A stretch of 64,000 bases of DNA from Acidobacteriota bacterium (GTDB taxonomy: Bacteria; Acidobacteriota; Terriglobia; Bryobacterales; Bryobacteraceae). Location of the stretch: NCBI GenBank assembly GCA_016870995.1, contig VFZU01000002.1, positions 62,001 to 126,000 of the forward strand, given 5' to 3'. Position numbers and translations under genes: made by a program. Positions 45,023 through 54,957 of the stretch are shown here, one piece after another. Each line of letters begins with the position of its first letter. Position 1 is the stretch's first letter. The notes under the pieces are model-generated. The model was not told the origin of the DNA. It made no database searches and saw only the letters and a list, made by a program, of their open reading frames with translations.

Positions 45023-46952
45023 CAATCTGGCTTTGATTCTGCTCTGCGCTGCGACCCTGCATGCGCAGGCCAAGCGCGGCGTAACGCCCGAAGATTACTA
45101 CCGGTTTGTCTCGGTATCAGATCCGCACATCTCGCCAGATGGTAAGCAGGTGGCATTCGTACAGACGAGCGTTAGCGAAAAGCACACAGGGCGCGAGTCA
45201 GCCATCTGGCTTGCCGACCTCGAACAGACACGCCCACCGCGGCGGTTTGCAGCGGCAACATCCTCCACTCATCCTCGCTGGCGGCCGGATGGCAGTGCGT
45301 TAGCGTTTCTGGCAAACCGGCAGATCTACCTCGCGCCCATGAACGGAGGTGAACCACGCAAATTGACATCGTTACCCGAGGGTGTGACGGCCTTCTCCTG
45401 GTCGCCGGATGGAACGCGCCTCGCGCTGGTAAGCCGCTCCGGACCAAAGGCGCCTGAAAGCAATACGCGCCACTATCTGCACAGCAGCTTCAAATTCAAC
45501 GGCCGCGGCTACTTCGATCGCCTGCGTACACATCTTTGGGTGTTGACGATGACCGACGACACAGCATCCGAAGCCCGGCAAATAACCAGTGGCGATTATC
45601 GGAACGACCGTGAACCAACTTGGTCGCCAGACGGCAGGCAGATCGCATTCACGGCAGAACATACCGATCGCCAGTGCTGCTCCGCAGCCGCGGTCTACAC
45701 GGTAGCGGCCGCCGGTGGCGAGCCGAAGCTGATTGCAGAAAAGCTCTCGAATGCACAAACTCCGCGTTGGACGCCTGATGGCAAGCAACTCGTATTTGCG
45801 GGCGCGGCCGATGGGGTGATGACCAAGATCCAACTCCCCGGTGCGCCAGATTTGGCTCCCACGGATCTGACCTGGAGCAGCGACGGCAAGCGCTTGTTCT
45901 TTACCGCAGAGAAGGGCGGCGAATCGCACTTCTATAGCTGGGCTCCGGGCTCGCCCGCAGTACCCATGACATCCGGCTTGCGCACCGTACGCGGCGCAGA
46001 ACGCCATGAGGCATCTGGCCGCATGGTGTACACGGCCAACAGCACAACAACACTCGAAGATCTCTATGTCTCCCGGCTCGACGGCGGCGGGGAACGCCGC
46101 TTGACCAACGTCAACGAGAAGCTCTGGCGCGAACTCGAAGTTCCTGAGCTCGAGCGCATACGCTATCGCGCCTCTGACGGCCTCGAACTCGATGGCTTTT
46201 TCCTGAAGCCTGTGGGCTGGAAGCCGGGCGTGAAGTACCCAATGATCCTCTCAATCCACGGCGGACCCGCATCGATGTACAACGTCGGATGGAATCACGA
46301 GTTTCACACATACGCCACCAAAGGCTGGGCCGTCTTCTATGCGAATCCGCGAGGCTCATCCGGCTACGGCGAGAAGTTCGAGCGCATGGTGGAGCTCGAG
46401 TGGGGCGGCAAGGCCTATACGGACTTGATGAGTGGTGTGGATGCCGCGCTGGCCAAGCATCCCTGGATTGATCAGAGCCGCCTCGGTGTAACCGGTGGCA
46501 GTTACGGCGGCTTCATGACGAACTGGATCGTGACGCAGACGCAGCGCTTCAAAGCGGCCGTCACGCTGCGCAGCATCTCAAATTTCGTCAGCATCGAAGG
46601 TACACGCGACGCAGCCTACAGCCATGCCAAAGACTTCGGCGGCGACCTCTATCAGAACTTTGATCTCTACTGGAAGTACTCCGCGATCCGGCTCGCGGCG
46701 AGCGTGAAAACACCAACCTTGGTGCTGCACTCCGACAATGACCAGCGAGTCCCGCTCGAGCAGGGCGAGCAGTGGTTCCGCGCGCTGCAACGCTACGGCG
46801 TCACGTCTGAGTTCGTGATCTTTCCAGGCGCCGATCATGACCTAACTCGAACAGGCGTACCGCGTCAATTGGTGGAGAGCCTCGAGTGGCAGATCTACTG
46901 GTTTGATCGCTTCTTGAACGACAACACGGCCGCGCGCAGGCCGATCCAGTAA
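45012..46952 (+). CDS. secreted S9-family prolyl oligopeptidase/acylaminoacyl peptidase
   Basis: A 646-residue serine peptidase: signal peptide MRNSNLALILLCAATLHAQA, a WD40-like beta-propeller (about 30-380; units such as SPDGTRLALVS) and an alpha/beta-hydrolase domain with the nucleophile in TGGSYGGFM (Ser497), Asp in DNDQRVPLEQ and His in GADHDLTR. It cleaves oligopeptides outside the cytoplasm. The ATG at 45012 starts the signal peptide; one five codons upstream is possible. It overlaps the M20 gene by 11 bp and converges with the next gene over 58 bp. Confidence 0.9.
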   Translation: MRNSNLALILLCAATLHAQAKRGVTPEDYYRFVSVSDPHISPDGKQVAFVQTSVSEKHTGRESAIWLADLEQTRPPRRFAAATSSTHPRWRPDGSALAFLANRQIYLAPMNGGEPRKLTSLPEGVTAFSWSPDGTRLALVSRSGPKAPESNTRHYLHSSFKFNGRGYFDRLRTHLWVLTMTDDTASEARQITSGDYRNDREPTWSPDGRQIAFTAEHTDRQCCSAAAVYTVAAAGGEPKLIAEKLSNAQTPRWTPDGKQLVFAGAADGVMTKIQLPGAPDLAPTDLTWSSDGKRLFFTAEKGGESHFYSWAPGSPAVPMTSGLRTVRGAERHEASGRMVYTANSTTTLEDLYVSRLDGGGERRLTNVNEKLWRELEVPELERIRYRASDGLELDGFFLKPVGWKPGVKYPMILSIHGGPASMYNVGWNHEFHTYATKGWAVFYANPRGSSGYGEKFERMVELEWGGKAYTDLMSGVDAALAKHPWIDQSRLGVTGGSYGGFMTNWIVTQTQRFKAAVTLRSISNFVSIEGTRDAAYSHAKDFGGDLYQNFDLYWKYSAIRLAASVKTPTLVLHSDNDQRVPLEQGEQWFRALQRYGVTSEFVIFPGADHDLTRTGVPRQLVESLEWQIYWFDRFLNDNTAARRPIQ

Positions 46953-47974
46953 GTGCTAGCCAACCCTTGTTTTCCGCTATACAACGCGAAAAAGTCAAAG
47001 GCCGGAACACCCGGCACATCACTCACCTTGCGGTACACCAGCATCGCCGCAGCCAGATCCTGCAGCGCTGTTCCCGTCGAATCAAAGATCGTGATTTCCT
47101 GAGCATGGGTCCGGCCGGGCTTCTTGCCGGCAATCAGCTCACCCAGTTCTCCGTGAACATTGGCAGCGGTCAAAAGGCCAGCAGCAATCCCGTGATGGAT
47201 CTCGCCTACGTGCACACACTGTTCGAGCACATCGGCCACAACGAGGTTTCCAGCCAGCAGTCGAGGATCCAGCTCCTGCTTATCAGGGCTGTCAGCCCCA
47301 ACCGCCGCCACAAAGGTGCCAGGGCGCACCCATTCGTGCTGGACGAAAGCGCTCTTGGCTGGCGTGCACGTAACGCAGATATCACTTTCAGCGAGCGCCG
47401 CTGCAAGCGAAGGGGCGGCCGCAGCAGCCACCCCAAAACGCTGCTGGCAGTCGCTCGCGAAGCGCTCCATGGATTCAGCGCTGCGAGAGTGAGCATAGAC
47501 CTTCTCAAGTGGAAACAGCTTCAACAGCGCTTCCAGTTGGATCGCGCCTTGGGTGCCGCAGCCACAGATTGTGGCCACGCGTGAGTCCGGTCGGGCCAGA
47601 TACTTTGCAGCCACGGCGGTCGCCGCACCAGTGCGCTTGACGGTGATCGCCTTTGAATCCATCAGAGCCAGCGGATAGCCGTGGGTGGCATCGCAGAGCA
47701 GCACCAACCCTTGGATATTCGGCATGCCAAAATCCGCGCGATTCCGAAAGAAGCCGCCATTGATTTTGATGGCGAAGTACGGCTGCCCCAAATCCATCAC
47801 GCCCGCTTTGACATGAAACTCACCGCGCGGCGCTTCGGCATGCAGCAAGCCGGGAGGATCGACACGACCTTCGCCGTGTGCGCGGAAGGCTTCCTCCACG
47901 GCCTGGATGCAATCACCCAAGTCGAGCAAGGGGTCCAGCGAAGCGCGGTCGAGCAGAATGGTTTGGCGTTTCAT
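46895..47974 (-). CDS. ornithine cyclodeaminase / mu-crystallin family protein
   Basis: A 359-residue Rossmann-fold protein with the family features: FHVKAGVMDLG and AIKINGGF near residue 60, DSKAITVKRTGAATAVAAKYL, the NAD site ICGCGTQGAIQLEALL, ICVTCTPAKSAF and VGADSPDKQELDP. Members act on amino acids or imines (ornithine cyclodeaminase, ketimine reductase, alanine dehydrogenase); the specificity is unclear. It lies 4 bp behind the TonB receptor gene, so it is probably co-transcribed with it and the phosphatase. The 3' end overlaps the S9 peptidase. Confidence 0.88.
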   Translation of the reverse strand: MKRQTILLDRASLDPLLDLGDCIQAVEEAFRAHGEGRVDPPGLLHAEAPRGEFHVKAGVMDLGQPYFAIKINGGFFRNRADFGMPNIQGLVLLCDATHGYPLALMDSKAITVKRTGAATAVAAKYLARPDSRVATICGCGTQGAIQLEALLKLFPLEKVYAHSRSAESMERFASDCQQRFGVAAAAAPSLAAALAESDICVTCTPAKSAFVQHEWVRPGTFVAAVGADSPDKQELDPRLLAGNLVVADVLEQCVHVGEIHHGIAAGLLTAANVHGELGELIAGKKPGRTHAQEITIFDSTGTALQDLAAAMLVYRKVSDVPGVPAFDFFALYSGKQGLASTYWIGLRAAVLSFKKRSNQ

Positions 47975-47978
47975 TTCG

Positions 47979-50900
47979 TTAAAAAGTCAGCTTCAGCGCA
48001 AACTGGATTTGCCTCTGTGCTCCGAAGTCGGCCTGGGCAGCCGACGTGACGCGGCCGAAGGCTACGTTAGCGGAGTTGCCGATCGGCAGCAGGAACTGGG
48101 CACGGTTCGCAATGTTGTACATTTCGGCCCGTATTTGCGCATTCAAGCGTTCGTAGATCTTGATGTTGCGGTAAATGCCGAGGTCCAGGTTGGCAGCGTG
48201 TTGGCCACGCAGAATATTGCGGCCAGCGTTGCCGAAAGTCCCAATGCCATTGACCTGCCAGGCAGGCGTGTCATTCGCGAGGCAGTTGCGGCGCACGCCC
48301 GCTGCCGTAAGCGAACAGGGGTTGAACCAGCGTTCTGGCGTGGGATTGTCTACACGCCAATCGCCAATCACGTTGGGGCGATCGGCACCGCCATCGGTGT
48401 TGCTTTCGTCACGCCCAGAGACAACCGTAAAGGGGCGGCCACTTTGCAGCGTATAGATGGCCGTCATCTGCCAGCCACCGGCAAGAGCATCCACAAAGCG
48501 ATTGCCTGCCGCAAAGCGTTGGCCTTTACCGAAGGGAAGCGAATAGACCGAAGAGAGCACCCAACGGTGCGGCGTGTCATAGTCAGCCACAGATCGTTCG
48601 GCACGCAGGTTGCGCGCGTCTTGCGCTAACACTGGGCTGGCAGCGCTATTGGTGGCAACACCACTCGTCTGATCGATGATCTTCGAGAACGAATAGCTGG
48701 ACAGGAAGCTCAGGCCTGAGGCGAAGCGGCGCTCCAAACGAACGGTCATCGAATTGAAAGCGGAGTTGCCAATCGACGAGCCAAAGCCGCCGGAAATGCC
48801 ACCCCATCCCGGATAAGGACGGCGGCTGTTCACCGGACCAGGGCCAGGCAGCGCTTGATTGAGGTTCCATGCCGTGGGCAGCTTGTGTCCCTGCGAGCCA
48901 AGGTACGAAACGTCAATTACGAGATTCCGCGCCAGCTCCCGCTGCACACCGAAGCTCCATTGGTTGATGTAACCAGTCCGGATATCTTCCTGAATGCCAG
49001 GCGCCGTAGGCGTGCTGCTGGTAGCCGTAAACATGTTGGCCAAATCTGGAACCACCGGCAAGGAGAACGGCCCTGCAATTTGCGACTCGCGGAACGGTGA
49101 GTTCCGCGACAGTGGCGTGATGCCGTTGCCTGCGGATTGCATGTTGTAGAACGAGCCAAAGCCAGCACGGATCACCGTTGCGCCATTTCCGAAGGGTCGC
49201 CACGCAAAGCCGATACGCGGCGAGAAGTTGTTGTAGTCCGTTTTGTAAACGTTTCGGCCCACATCAGGCCGTTCGCGCAATTGCAGGCGGCCATTGGTAC
49301 CAATGAATGCCTCTCGTCCGCCCGCGACACGGATCGTGTTCGTGCGCGGATCCCAACTCGCGATCTTATTCACCCGTTCGTAGATGGCAGGAAAAAGATC
49401 GTAGCGAACGCCGAGGTTGATGGTGAGTTTTGACGTCACCTTCCAATCGTCCTGGAAGTAGAAGCCGGTCGAATTCACCACCGAATTGTGGAAAGGCTCG
49501 CCCAACGTCCGATCCCCGCGGAAGGGAATGCCGAGCAACAAGTCGGCCACGGAGTTACCTGTAAACCGGCCATCAAACTGAAAGCTCCCGCGACCATTGC
49601 TCGTCAGGAAGGAGTTGTAAGGGAAGGTGAAATAGTCACCGCCCCATTTGGTCGAGTGCGAGCCGTGGATCCAGGTCATCGCGCCAACATACTGGTGCGT
49701 GTTTTCGCCGCGGCCTTGGGGTTGGTTCGCCCCACCACCCAAGCCAGCGTAGCCCGCGACGGTCAGGGCCGGCGCGCCATTGTTGAGCGGAGTGACGCCA
49801 ACGTCGGTAAGCCCTTGAATCCCGAGGCGCTTTACGACATCGACTTCAAAATCCTGGTGAACATTCAGGATCTTGAGCCTCGAGAAGCCCGCGCGTCCTT
49901 CTGCCACCAGCGACGGTGAGAATACATGCAGCCAACTCGCCACAGCGTGTTGCGTGCCTGAGCTCGACTGCGTGCCATATCCCGGCAGACCGACGCCGGC
50001 AAATGGATTCAGCGTGCCACTATCCTGCCACTCATAAACCAGGTAAAAGCTATCGCGATCAGAAAAGCGGTGGTCGCCACGCACGATAAATTGCTCGCTA
50101 GTGAAGCTGCTCGCAGCAGCGGAGTTGAAGTTGGTAACGGCAGTGCCTGTCGGCTGTGGATAGAGCGCTAACAACCCAGCGCCCTGTGGGCTGAACATGC
50201 TGGACGGAATGATGTTGCCGGGGAACGGCGCATTGCCAGCTCTTGGATTGCGAATCGGGGTGGTGAGCGAACTAAAATCGCCCGCGCGGAAAGCTGTCGG
50301 CGGAATCGCACGCAGAGTGGCATCCTGCTGACCGCGGCGATTACCCTCGTACCCCATCATGAAGAAGGTCTTGTCCTTCCATAACGGCCCAGAGAGCAAA
50401 CCACCAAACTGGTTACGCCGGAACGAGGGCTTACTGGGTGCGAAGAAGTTGCGCGCATCGAACGCGGAGTTGCGATGAAACTCCCAGAGAGCACCATGCA
50501 GTTCATTCGTGCCCGACTTGCTGGTCACCATGATCTGAGCGCCGCTCTGGCGGCCGAATTCGGCGGAATAGGTACCCGTGAGAACTTTGAACTCACGCAC
50601 CGAATCAAGAATCGGAGTGTGTGTGGAACCAGAAGAGGCCGAGTTGTTGTTGATCCCGTCCTTGATAAACAGATTCGAAACCTCTGAGCCGCCAGCAATG
50701 TTCAGGCCGCCGCGCGAAGCGTTCGAGGAACCCTGAGCTGGTGGCAGCACGTTGGCCTCCAGTGTGGCGAGTTGCAGATAGTTGCGGCCATTCAGCGGCA
50801 ACTCCACGATCTTGCGTTGTTCCACCACGCCGCCGGTGGCAGCGTTGTCGGCGTTGATGAGTGGTGCGGAAGCTTCCACCTCCACTGACTCGCTCGCCGC

Positions 50901-51218
50901 ACCAATCTTCAAGCTGACGTCCAGACGAACATCCTGGCCAGTTTCGAGAATCAGCTTGCGAATCACTTCACGACGAAAGCCAGTCAGCTCGACCGTAAGC
51001 GTGTACGTGCCTGGCTCAAGCTGAGGAATCGAGTATTCACCGGTGCTCGAGCCGGTAACCATGCGCCGCTGGTTGTTGCCATCGTTGACAATGCTGACCT
51101 GCGCGCCCGAGGCTGCAGCCCCGGAAGGATCCGTGATCCGACCAGACAAGCTGGAACGGATGTTCTGAGCCGCCAGCGTATTGGCGAGCAGGAAAAAACA
51201 AACGAGTTTCGCGTTCAT
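47979..51218 (-). CDS. TonB-dependent receptor, Oar-like
   Basis: A complete 1079-residue outer-membrane receptor: signal peptide MNAKLVCFFLLANTLAAQ, a carboxypeptidase-regulatory-like domain at about 20-110, a plug domain with ELPLNGRNYLQLATLEANV and GTYSAEFGRQSGAQIMV, then a long barrel ending in LKLTF, the C-terminal phenylalanine signature for barrel insertion. Such receptors in acidobacteria are thought to bind complex organic matter. It lies 7 bp behind a PhoD-like phosphatase gene, which hints at organic phosphate as cargo. Only the first part of the other receptor (start of window) can be compared. Confidence 0.95.
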   Translation of the reverse strand: MNAKLVCFFLLANTLAAQNIRSSLSGRITDPSGAAASGAQVSIVNDGNNQRRMVTGSSTGEYSIPQLEPGTYTLTVELTGFRREVIRKLILETGQDVRLDVSLKIGAASESVEVEASAPLINADNAATGGVVEQRKIVELPLNGRNYLQLATLEANVLPPAQGSSNASRGGLNIAGGSEVSNLFIKDGINNNSASSGSTHTPILDSVREFKVLTGTYSAEFGRQSGAQIMVTSKSGTNELHGALWEFHRNSAFDARNFFAPSKPSFRRNQFGGLLSGPLWKDKTFFMMGYEGNRRGQQDATLRAIPPTAFRAGDFSSLTTPIRNPRAGNAPFPGNIIPSSMFSPQGAGLLALYPQPTGTAVTNFNSAAASSFTSEQFIVRGDHRFSDRDSFYLVYEWQDSGTLNPFAGVGLPGYGTQSSSGTQHAVASWLHVFSPSLVAEGRAGFSRLKILNVHQDFEVDVVKRLGIQGLTDVGVTPLNNGAPALTVAGYAGLGGGANQPQGRGENTHQYVGAMTWIHGSHSTKWGGDYFTFPYNSFLTSNGRGSFQFDGRFTGNSVADLLLGIPFRGDRTLGEPFHNSVVNSTGFYFQDDWKVTSKLTINLGVRYDLFPAIYERVNKIASWDPRTNTIRVAGGREAFIGTNGRLQLRERPDVGRNVYKTDYNNFSPRIGFAWRPFGNGATVIRAGFGSFYNMQSAGNGITPLSRNSPFRESQIAGPFSLPVVPDLANMFTATSSTPTAPGIQEDIRTGYINQWSFGVQRELARNLVIDVSYLGSQGHKLPTAWNLNQALPGPGPVNSRRPYPGWGGISGGFGSSIGNSAFNSMTVRLERRFASGLSFLSSYSFSKIIDQTSGVATNSAASPVLAQDARNLRAERSVADYDTPHRWVLSSVYSLPFGKGQRFAAGNRFVDALAGGWQMTAIYTLQSGRPFTVVSGRDESNTDGGADRPNVIGDWRVDNPTPERWFNPCSLTAAGVRRNCLANDTPAWQVNGIGTFGNAGRNILRGQHAANLDLGIYRNIKIYERLNAQIRAEMYNIANRAQFLLPIGNSANVAFGRVTSAAQADFGAQRQIQFALKLTF

Positions 51219-51225
51219 TACCTCG

Positions 51226-52785
51226 TTACCCTTTGCGTGGAATTTCGCTTTCGCGATACGGCATCAACGTGTCAATCGTGGAATCAGCCAGCGAACGCTG
51301 CCAGCGGAAGAACTTCGCCACGATCTTGGTGGGTAAGAAGTCAACAATCAAAAAGCCATCCTCTTCGAGGCATGGCTGCTTCTCATCCATTTCGAGATGA
51401 TGTGGTGGCACGGCGCGCATGCCGCGCGACCCAGAAGGCCAGTTCTCGCCCGTGCCGATCGGCCCGGGCAACATCGAGATCACAGGATTGGAGCGGAAGT
51501 CGAGCTTACCGCTCTTGAAGATGTGGCCTTCGGCAATGGAGTGCATATCGCCACTAATGAAAAGTGGGATGTGCGTCCGCGCATCGAAGGCGGCCTTCAT
51601 CAGCCGATCATGCTGCGAGAGCCAACCCGGCTGCCAGTAGGGCTTGGCCTTATCGAGCGTAAGCTTGGTGCCCACACGCGCATCGGGATACCAATCGCCC
51701 CATTTGCCGCAGCTCCAGGCTGGCGGCTGCGAAGGAACTTGAACCACGTGGTCGACCTTCGTGTCAGCCAGCCGGCTCGTGATCCAGTTCTCCGCTTCGC
51801 GCGGGATCACCACAGCATTCGGGCCGGCCAGAGTCAAATAGCGGCGGCAGTCGTAGAGCAATACTTCCGCGAGATTTCCATAGCGCAGTGTGCCGAACGC
51901 CTCACCTGTACCCGCCGGCGAGTCCGGAGCAGAAGCACCCGGCAGCCCTGACGGACGTTGGGCGTCAGGCAGAAATTCGGGATAGTACATCCGGCGCGTG
52001 GCACGGCCCAGCTGCAGCATGAAGTGATCCGGAGGATACGTCACCATGCGGTCATTGGCGTCGTCGTTCTCGAAGTAGTCGTGGTCGTCCTGCAGGAAGA
52101 AGACCGGCACCCCGCGAAAGCGCGAACCATAGAGCCGGGCGATCTGCTGGTCACCCACCTTGCGCAACACGTCTTCATTTTGCGTACCGACGACCGGCTC
52201 GACGCGGTTGAACTTGCCCATCGAGGCGGCCATCTTGTCGTCTAATCGGGGAGGGAAATTGGTCTGCTTTAGGTCCCAATAAATGTGGTCGCCATTGGCG
52301 ATGACAGCATCGGGGGCGAAGGTCATCGCGCGGTCCAGCAGCCGGCCGCGTTGGGCGAGGCTCAAGTTATTGGGCTTGCCATTAGAGGCAATCACACGCT
52401 CATCTCCGCCGGCACAGGTGTAAATCAGCAAGCGGAACTTCTGCGGCTTCTCTTCAGGAGCCGGGAAGGTCTTCAGGGTCCAAGGAGCGCAGAGTGCTTT
52501 CTTCGCGCTATCGAAAATTTGCAGTTCGTAGGGACGCCCCGGCGCAAGGCCCGAGACATCGAAGGACCAAAATGCGCCATGCCGATCCGTCTGGTGTCCG
52601 GCATGCAATTTCCCAGCAATCTTGAGAGAGGGAGGACGAAGGAGATTCTCGGTGAAAGAGGCCTTAATCAACATCCGCTGGTCACTGACGGTGGGCAGCA
52701 AGTGGGCCACCTTACCGGCATCCCAGGCGGGTGCGGCGAAAGCAAAAGTGGAAGCGGAGCCAACGAGAAGATCTCGACGAAGCAT
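51226..52785 (-). CDS. PhoD-like alkaline phosphatase/phosphodiesterase
   Basis: A 519-residue metallophosphatase with a Tat-type leader (MLRRDLLVGSASTFAFAAPA) and an N-terminal beta-sandwich (about 25-115), then the calcineurin-like catalytic domain: TCAGGD, IANGDHIYWD, FLQDDHDYFEND and FISGDMHSIAEGHI. These supply the metal ligands typical of PhoD-type enzymes that release phosphate from diesters, teichoic acid or other monoesters. GAGG lies seven bases before the ATG. It is the first gene of the phosphatase, TonB receptor and cyclodeaminase unit. Confidence 0.88.
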   Translation of the reverse strand: MLRRDLLVGSASTFAFAAPAWDAGKVAHLLPTVSDQRMLIKASFTENLLRPPSLKIAGKLHAGHQTDRHGAFWSFDVSGLAPGRPYELQIFDSAKKALCAPWTLKTFPAPEEKPQKFRLLIYTCAGGDERVIASNGKPNNLSLAQRGRLLDRAMTFAPDAVIANGDHIYWDLKQTNFPPRLDDKMAASMGKFNRVEPVVGTQNEDVLRKVGDQQIARLYGSRFRGVPVFFLQDDHDYFENDDANDRMVTYPPDHFMLQLGRATRRMYYPEFLPDAQRPSGLPGASAPDSPAGTGEAFGTLRYGNLAEVLLYDCRRYLTLAGPNAVVIPREAENWITSRLADTKVDHVVQVPSQPPAWSCGKWGDWYPDARVGTKLTLDKAKPYWQPGWLSQHDRLMKAAFDARTHIPLFISGDMHSIAEGHIFKSGKLDFRSNPVISMLPGPIGTGENWPSGSRGMRAVPPHHLEMDEKQPCLEEDGFLIVDFLPTKIVAKFFRWQRSLADSTIDTLMPYRESEIPRKG

Positions 52786-52954
52786 ACAGGAACCTCAAAA
52801 ATTGGATTCCCCAGGCCTGACGAGGGTCTGGTGGATGTGCTTTATAGGATAACGGTTCAGCTACCGCGACACCACTAGATAATCACCAGCCGGACTTATC
52901 GGTTCTGGCAATCAATGCCAGGCCAATTTTGATTAGCAGAGGGGAGGAGCCCCG

Positions 52955-52981
52955 ATGAATCCATTGAGAATTGTGAAATAA
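52955..52981 (+). other. possible 8-codon leader reading frame
   Basis: A strong ribosome-site-like GGGGAGGAG precedes an ATG that begins an 8-residue frame (MNPLRIVK, then TAA). It lies 17 bp before the beta-helix protein gene, which itself has no visible ribosome site. It might be a leader peptide or translational coupler; it might also be chance. The rest of the 213-bp gap shows nothing else. Confidence 0.2.
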
Positions 52982-52998
52982 TTCATCCGCCAACAACT

Positions 52999-54957
52999 AT
53001 GCGACTCATCCTGCCTTTAGCCTTGCTGCTTCCCACGCTTGTCTCCGCACAGAATGCGACCCAGGCTGGTAAATTTCACGTTGAACATCCCACCCTGCTC
53101 AATCTGGGCTTCGAGTGGTCGATCGCGGGTGACGCCAACCGCAACGCGACGGTGACCGTTCAGTTCCGCAAGGTCGGCGACTCTGCCTGGCGTAATGCTC
53201 TTCCCCTGGTTCGCATCGGCGGCGAGAATGTCTACCGCCGCGTCGAGAACCTCGACTACACCGTGCCCGAAGGTTTTGCCGGTTCGATTCTCAATCTGGA
53301 ACCAGGCACCGAATACGAGTGCCGCTTCCAGATGGCCGACCCTGACGGTGTCTCCGGCGAGGCCGCGAAGACCGTCAAGGTGAAGACTCGCACCGAGCCC
53401 AAGTCCTACACAGGTGGCCGCACGCTGCACGTCTATCCGCCCGACTACTTCGGTCCCCGCCAGCAGCCCGATTTCACCGGCATCCTGCACGCCTACTACG
53501 GCGCCGGCCTTGGCGATTGGTCGACCGTCTGGGAACGCCGCGCGCAGCCTGGAGACACGCTCCTGGTCCACGCCGGGCTCTACCGCCCCGAGCGCCTCAA
53601 CTACGTGGACCCGATGATGGCACCCTTCGACGGCTCCATGTCGCTCACGCTCAAAGGCACGCCCGACAAGCCGATCACAATCAAGGCGGCTGGCGACGGC
53701 GAAGTCGTCTTCGATGGCGCTGGCAATCATCGCCTCTTCGACGTCATGGCCTCGCACCATCACATCTTCGAAGGCATCACCTTCCGCAATACCGACGTCG
53801 CAATCTTCGCCGGACAAAAAGAAGTCACCGGCGCCGTCGGCCTCACCGTCAAGAACTGCCGCTTCGAACACGTCGGCTTCGGCGTTTGGACCGAATACGC
53901 AGGCTCCTCAGATTTCTATATCGCCGACAATCTCTTCCTCGGCCGCGACGATCGGTTCCGTCTGATCGGGTGGGGCGGTCGCCAGCGCCGGCCTGGCGGC
54001 AATCAGTGGCCCGAACCACTCTACGGCTCCCATTTACTCACCAGCTATTACGCGGTGAAAGTCTATGGACCCGGCCACGTGATCGCGCACAACTCGATCG
54101 CCTATTTCCACGACGCCATTTCAATTTCCACCTACGGCACTCCTGAAAAAGACCCCGACCGCCGCGCCTCTTCGATCGACATCTACAACAACGACATGCA
54201 CCTGTTCAACGACGACTTCGTTGAGACCGACGGTGGCGTGCACAACATTCGCGTCTTCAACAATCGCGGCGTCAACGCTGCGCAGGGCGGCTACAGTTCA
54301 CAGCCCGTCTTCGGCGGCCCCGCCTACTTCTATCGCAATCTCCTCTACCACGTGCCTTCCGGCGTCGCCTTCAAGTTTTCCGCCAAAGCGGCCGGGCTCT
54401 TCGCATGGCACAACACGATCATCGGTGAGAACCTGGTCGGCGATCCCGCCGCCAACATGCACTTCCGCAACAACCTGATCCTCGGCCGCGACACTCCGCA
54501 ACGGCCTGTGCTGCGCCTCGCGAACTCCACCGCCGAGTCGTCCTCAGACTACAACGGCTACCGCCCCAACAAGGACGTCGCAGATCAGTACTACCTGTTC
54601 GTGCCGAAGCCGGGCCTGCGCGTCTACGAAGCGAAGCCAGAAGACTGGCAGAACTTCCCAACCCTCGCGGCGCTTCGTTCAGCCACGGGCCGTGAGCAAC
54701 ACAGCATCGAAGTGGACTTCGACATCTTTGAAAAGCTCTCGCCCCCCGATCCCGCGCAGAAATACGCCGTCTATCACGCCATGGATTTGAACTTCAAACT
54801 CAAGCCCGCGAGCAAGGCCGTCGACGCTGGCGTCCTGATCCCAACCGTGAACGACGACCACACGGGCCGCGCTCCAGATCTCGGCGCACTCGAAGTCGGC
54901 AAGCCCATGCCCCACTATGGACCACGCTGGCTCACCTGGCAGCCGTTCTACCGCTAA
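52999..54957 (+). CDS. secreted right-handed parallel beta-helix protein
   Basis: A 652-residue protein with a signal peptide (MRLILPLALLLPTLVSAQ), a fibronectin-like module at about 35-135 (NLEPGTEYECRFQMADPDG) and a long parallel beta-helix from about 180 (GDTLLVHAGLY, KPITIKAAGDGEVVFDGAGN, HHHIFEGITFRN, GLTVKNCRFEHVGFG, IADNLFLGRDD). The layout fits polysaccharide lyases or glycoside hydrolases that bind long sugars. No unique catalytic triad can be named from the sequence. The C-terminus (GRAPDLGALEVG) is the usual last coil of such proteins. The stop overlaps the convergent gene by 4 bases. Confidence 0.85.
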   Translation: MRLILPLALLLPTLVSAQNATQAGKFHVEHPTLLNLGFEWSIAGDANRNATVTVQFRKVGDSAWRNALPLVRIGGENVYRRVENLDYTVPEGFAGSILNLEPGTEYECRFQMADPDGVSGEAAKTVKVKTRTEPKSYTGGRTLHVYPPDYFGPRQQPDFTGILHAYYGAGLGDWSTVWERRAQPGDTLLVHAGLYRPERLNYVDPMMAPFDGSMSLTLKGTPDKPITIKAAGDGEVVFDGAGNHRLFDVMASHHHIFEGITFRNTDVAIFAGQKEVTGAVGLTVKNCRFEHVGFGVWTEYAGSSDFYIADNLFLGRDDRFRLIGWGGRQRRPGGNQWPEPLYGSHLLTSYYAVKVYGPGHVIAHNSIAYFHDAISISTYGTPEKDPDRRASSIDIYNNDMHLFNDDFVETDGGVHNIRVFNNRGVNAAQGGYSSQPVFGGPAYFYRNLLYHVPSGVAFKFSAKAAGLFAWHNTIIGENLVGDPAANMHFRNNLILGRDTPQRPVLRLANSTAESSSDYNGYRPNKDVADQYYLFVPKPGLRVYEAKPEDWQNFPTLAALRSATGREQHSIEVDFDIFEKLSPPDPAQKYAVYHAMDLNFKLKPASKAVDAGVLIPTVNDDHTGRAPDLGALEVGKPMPHYGPRWLTWQPFYR

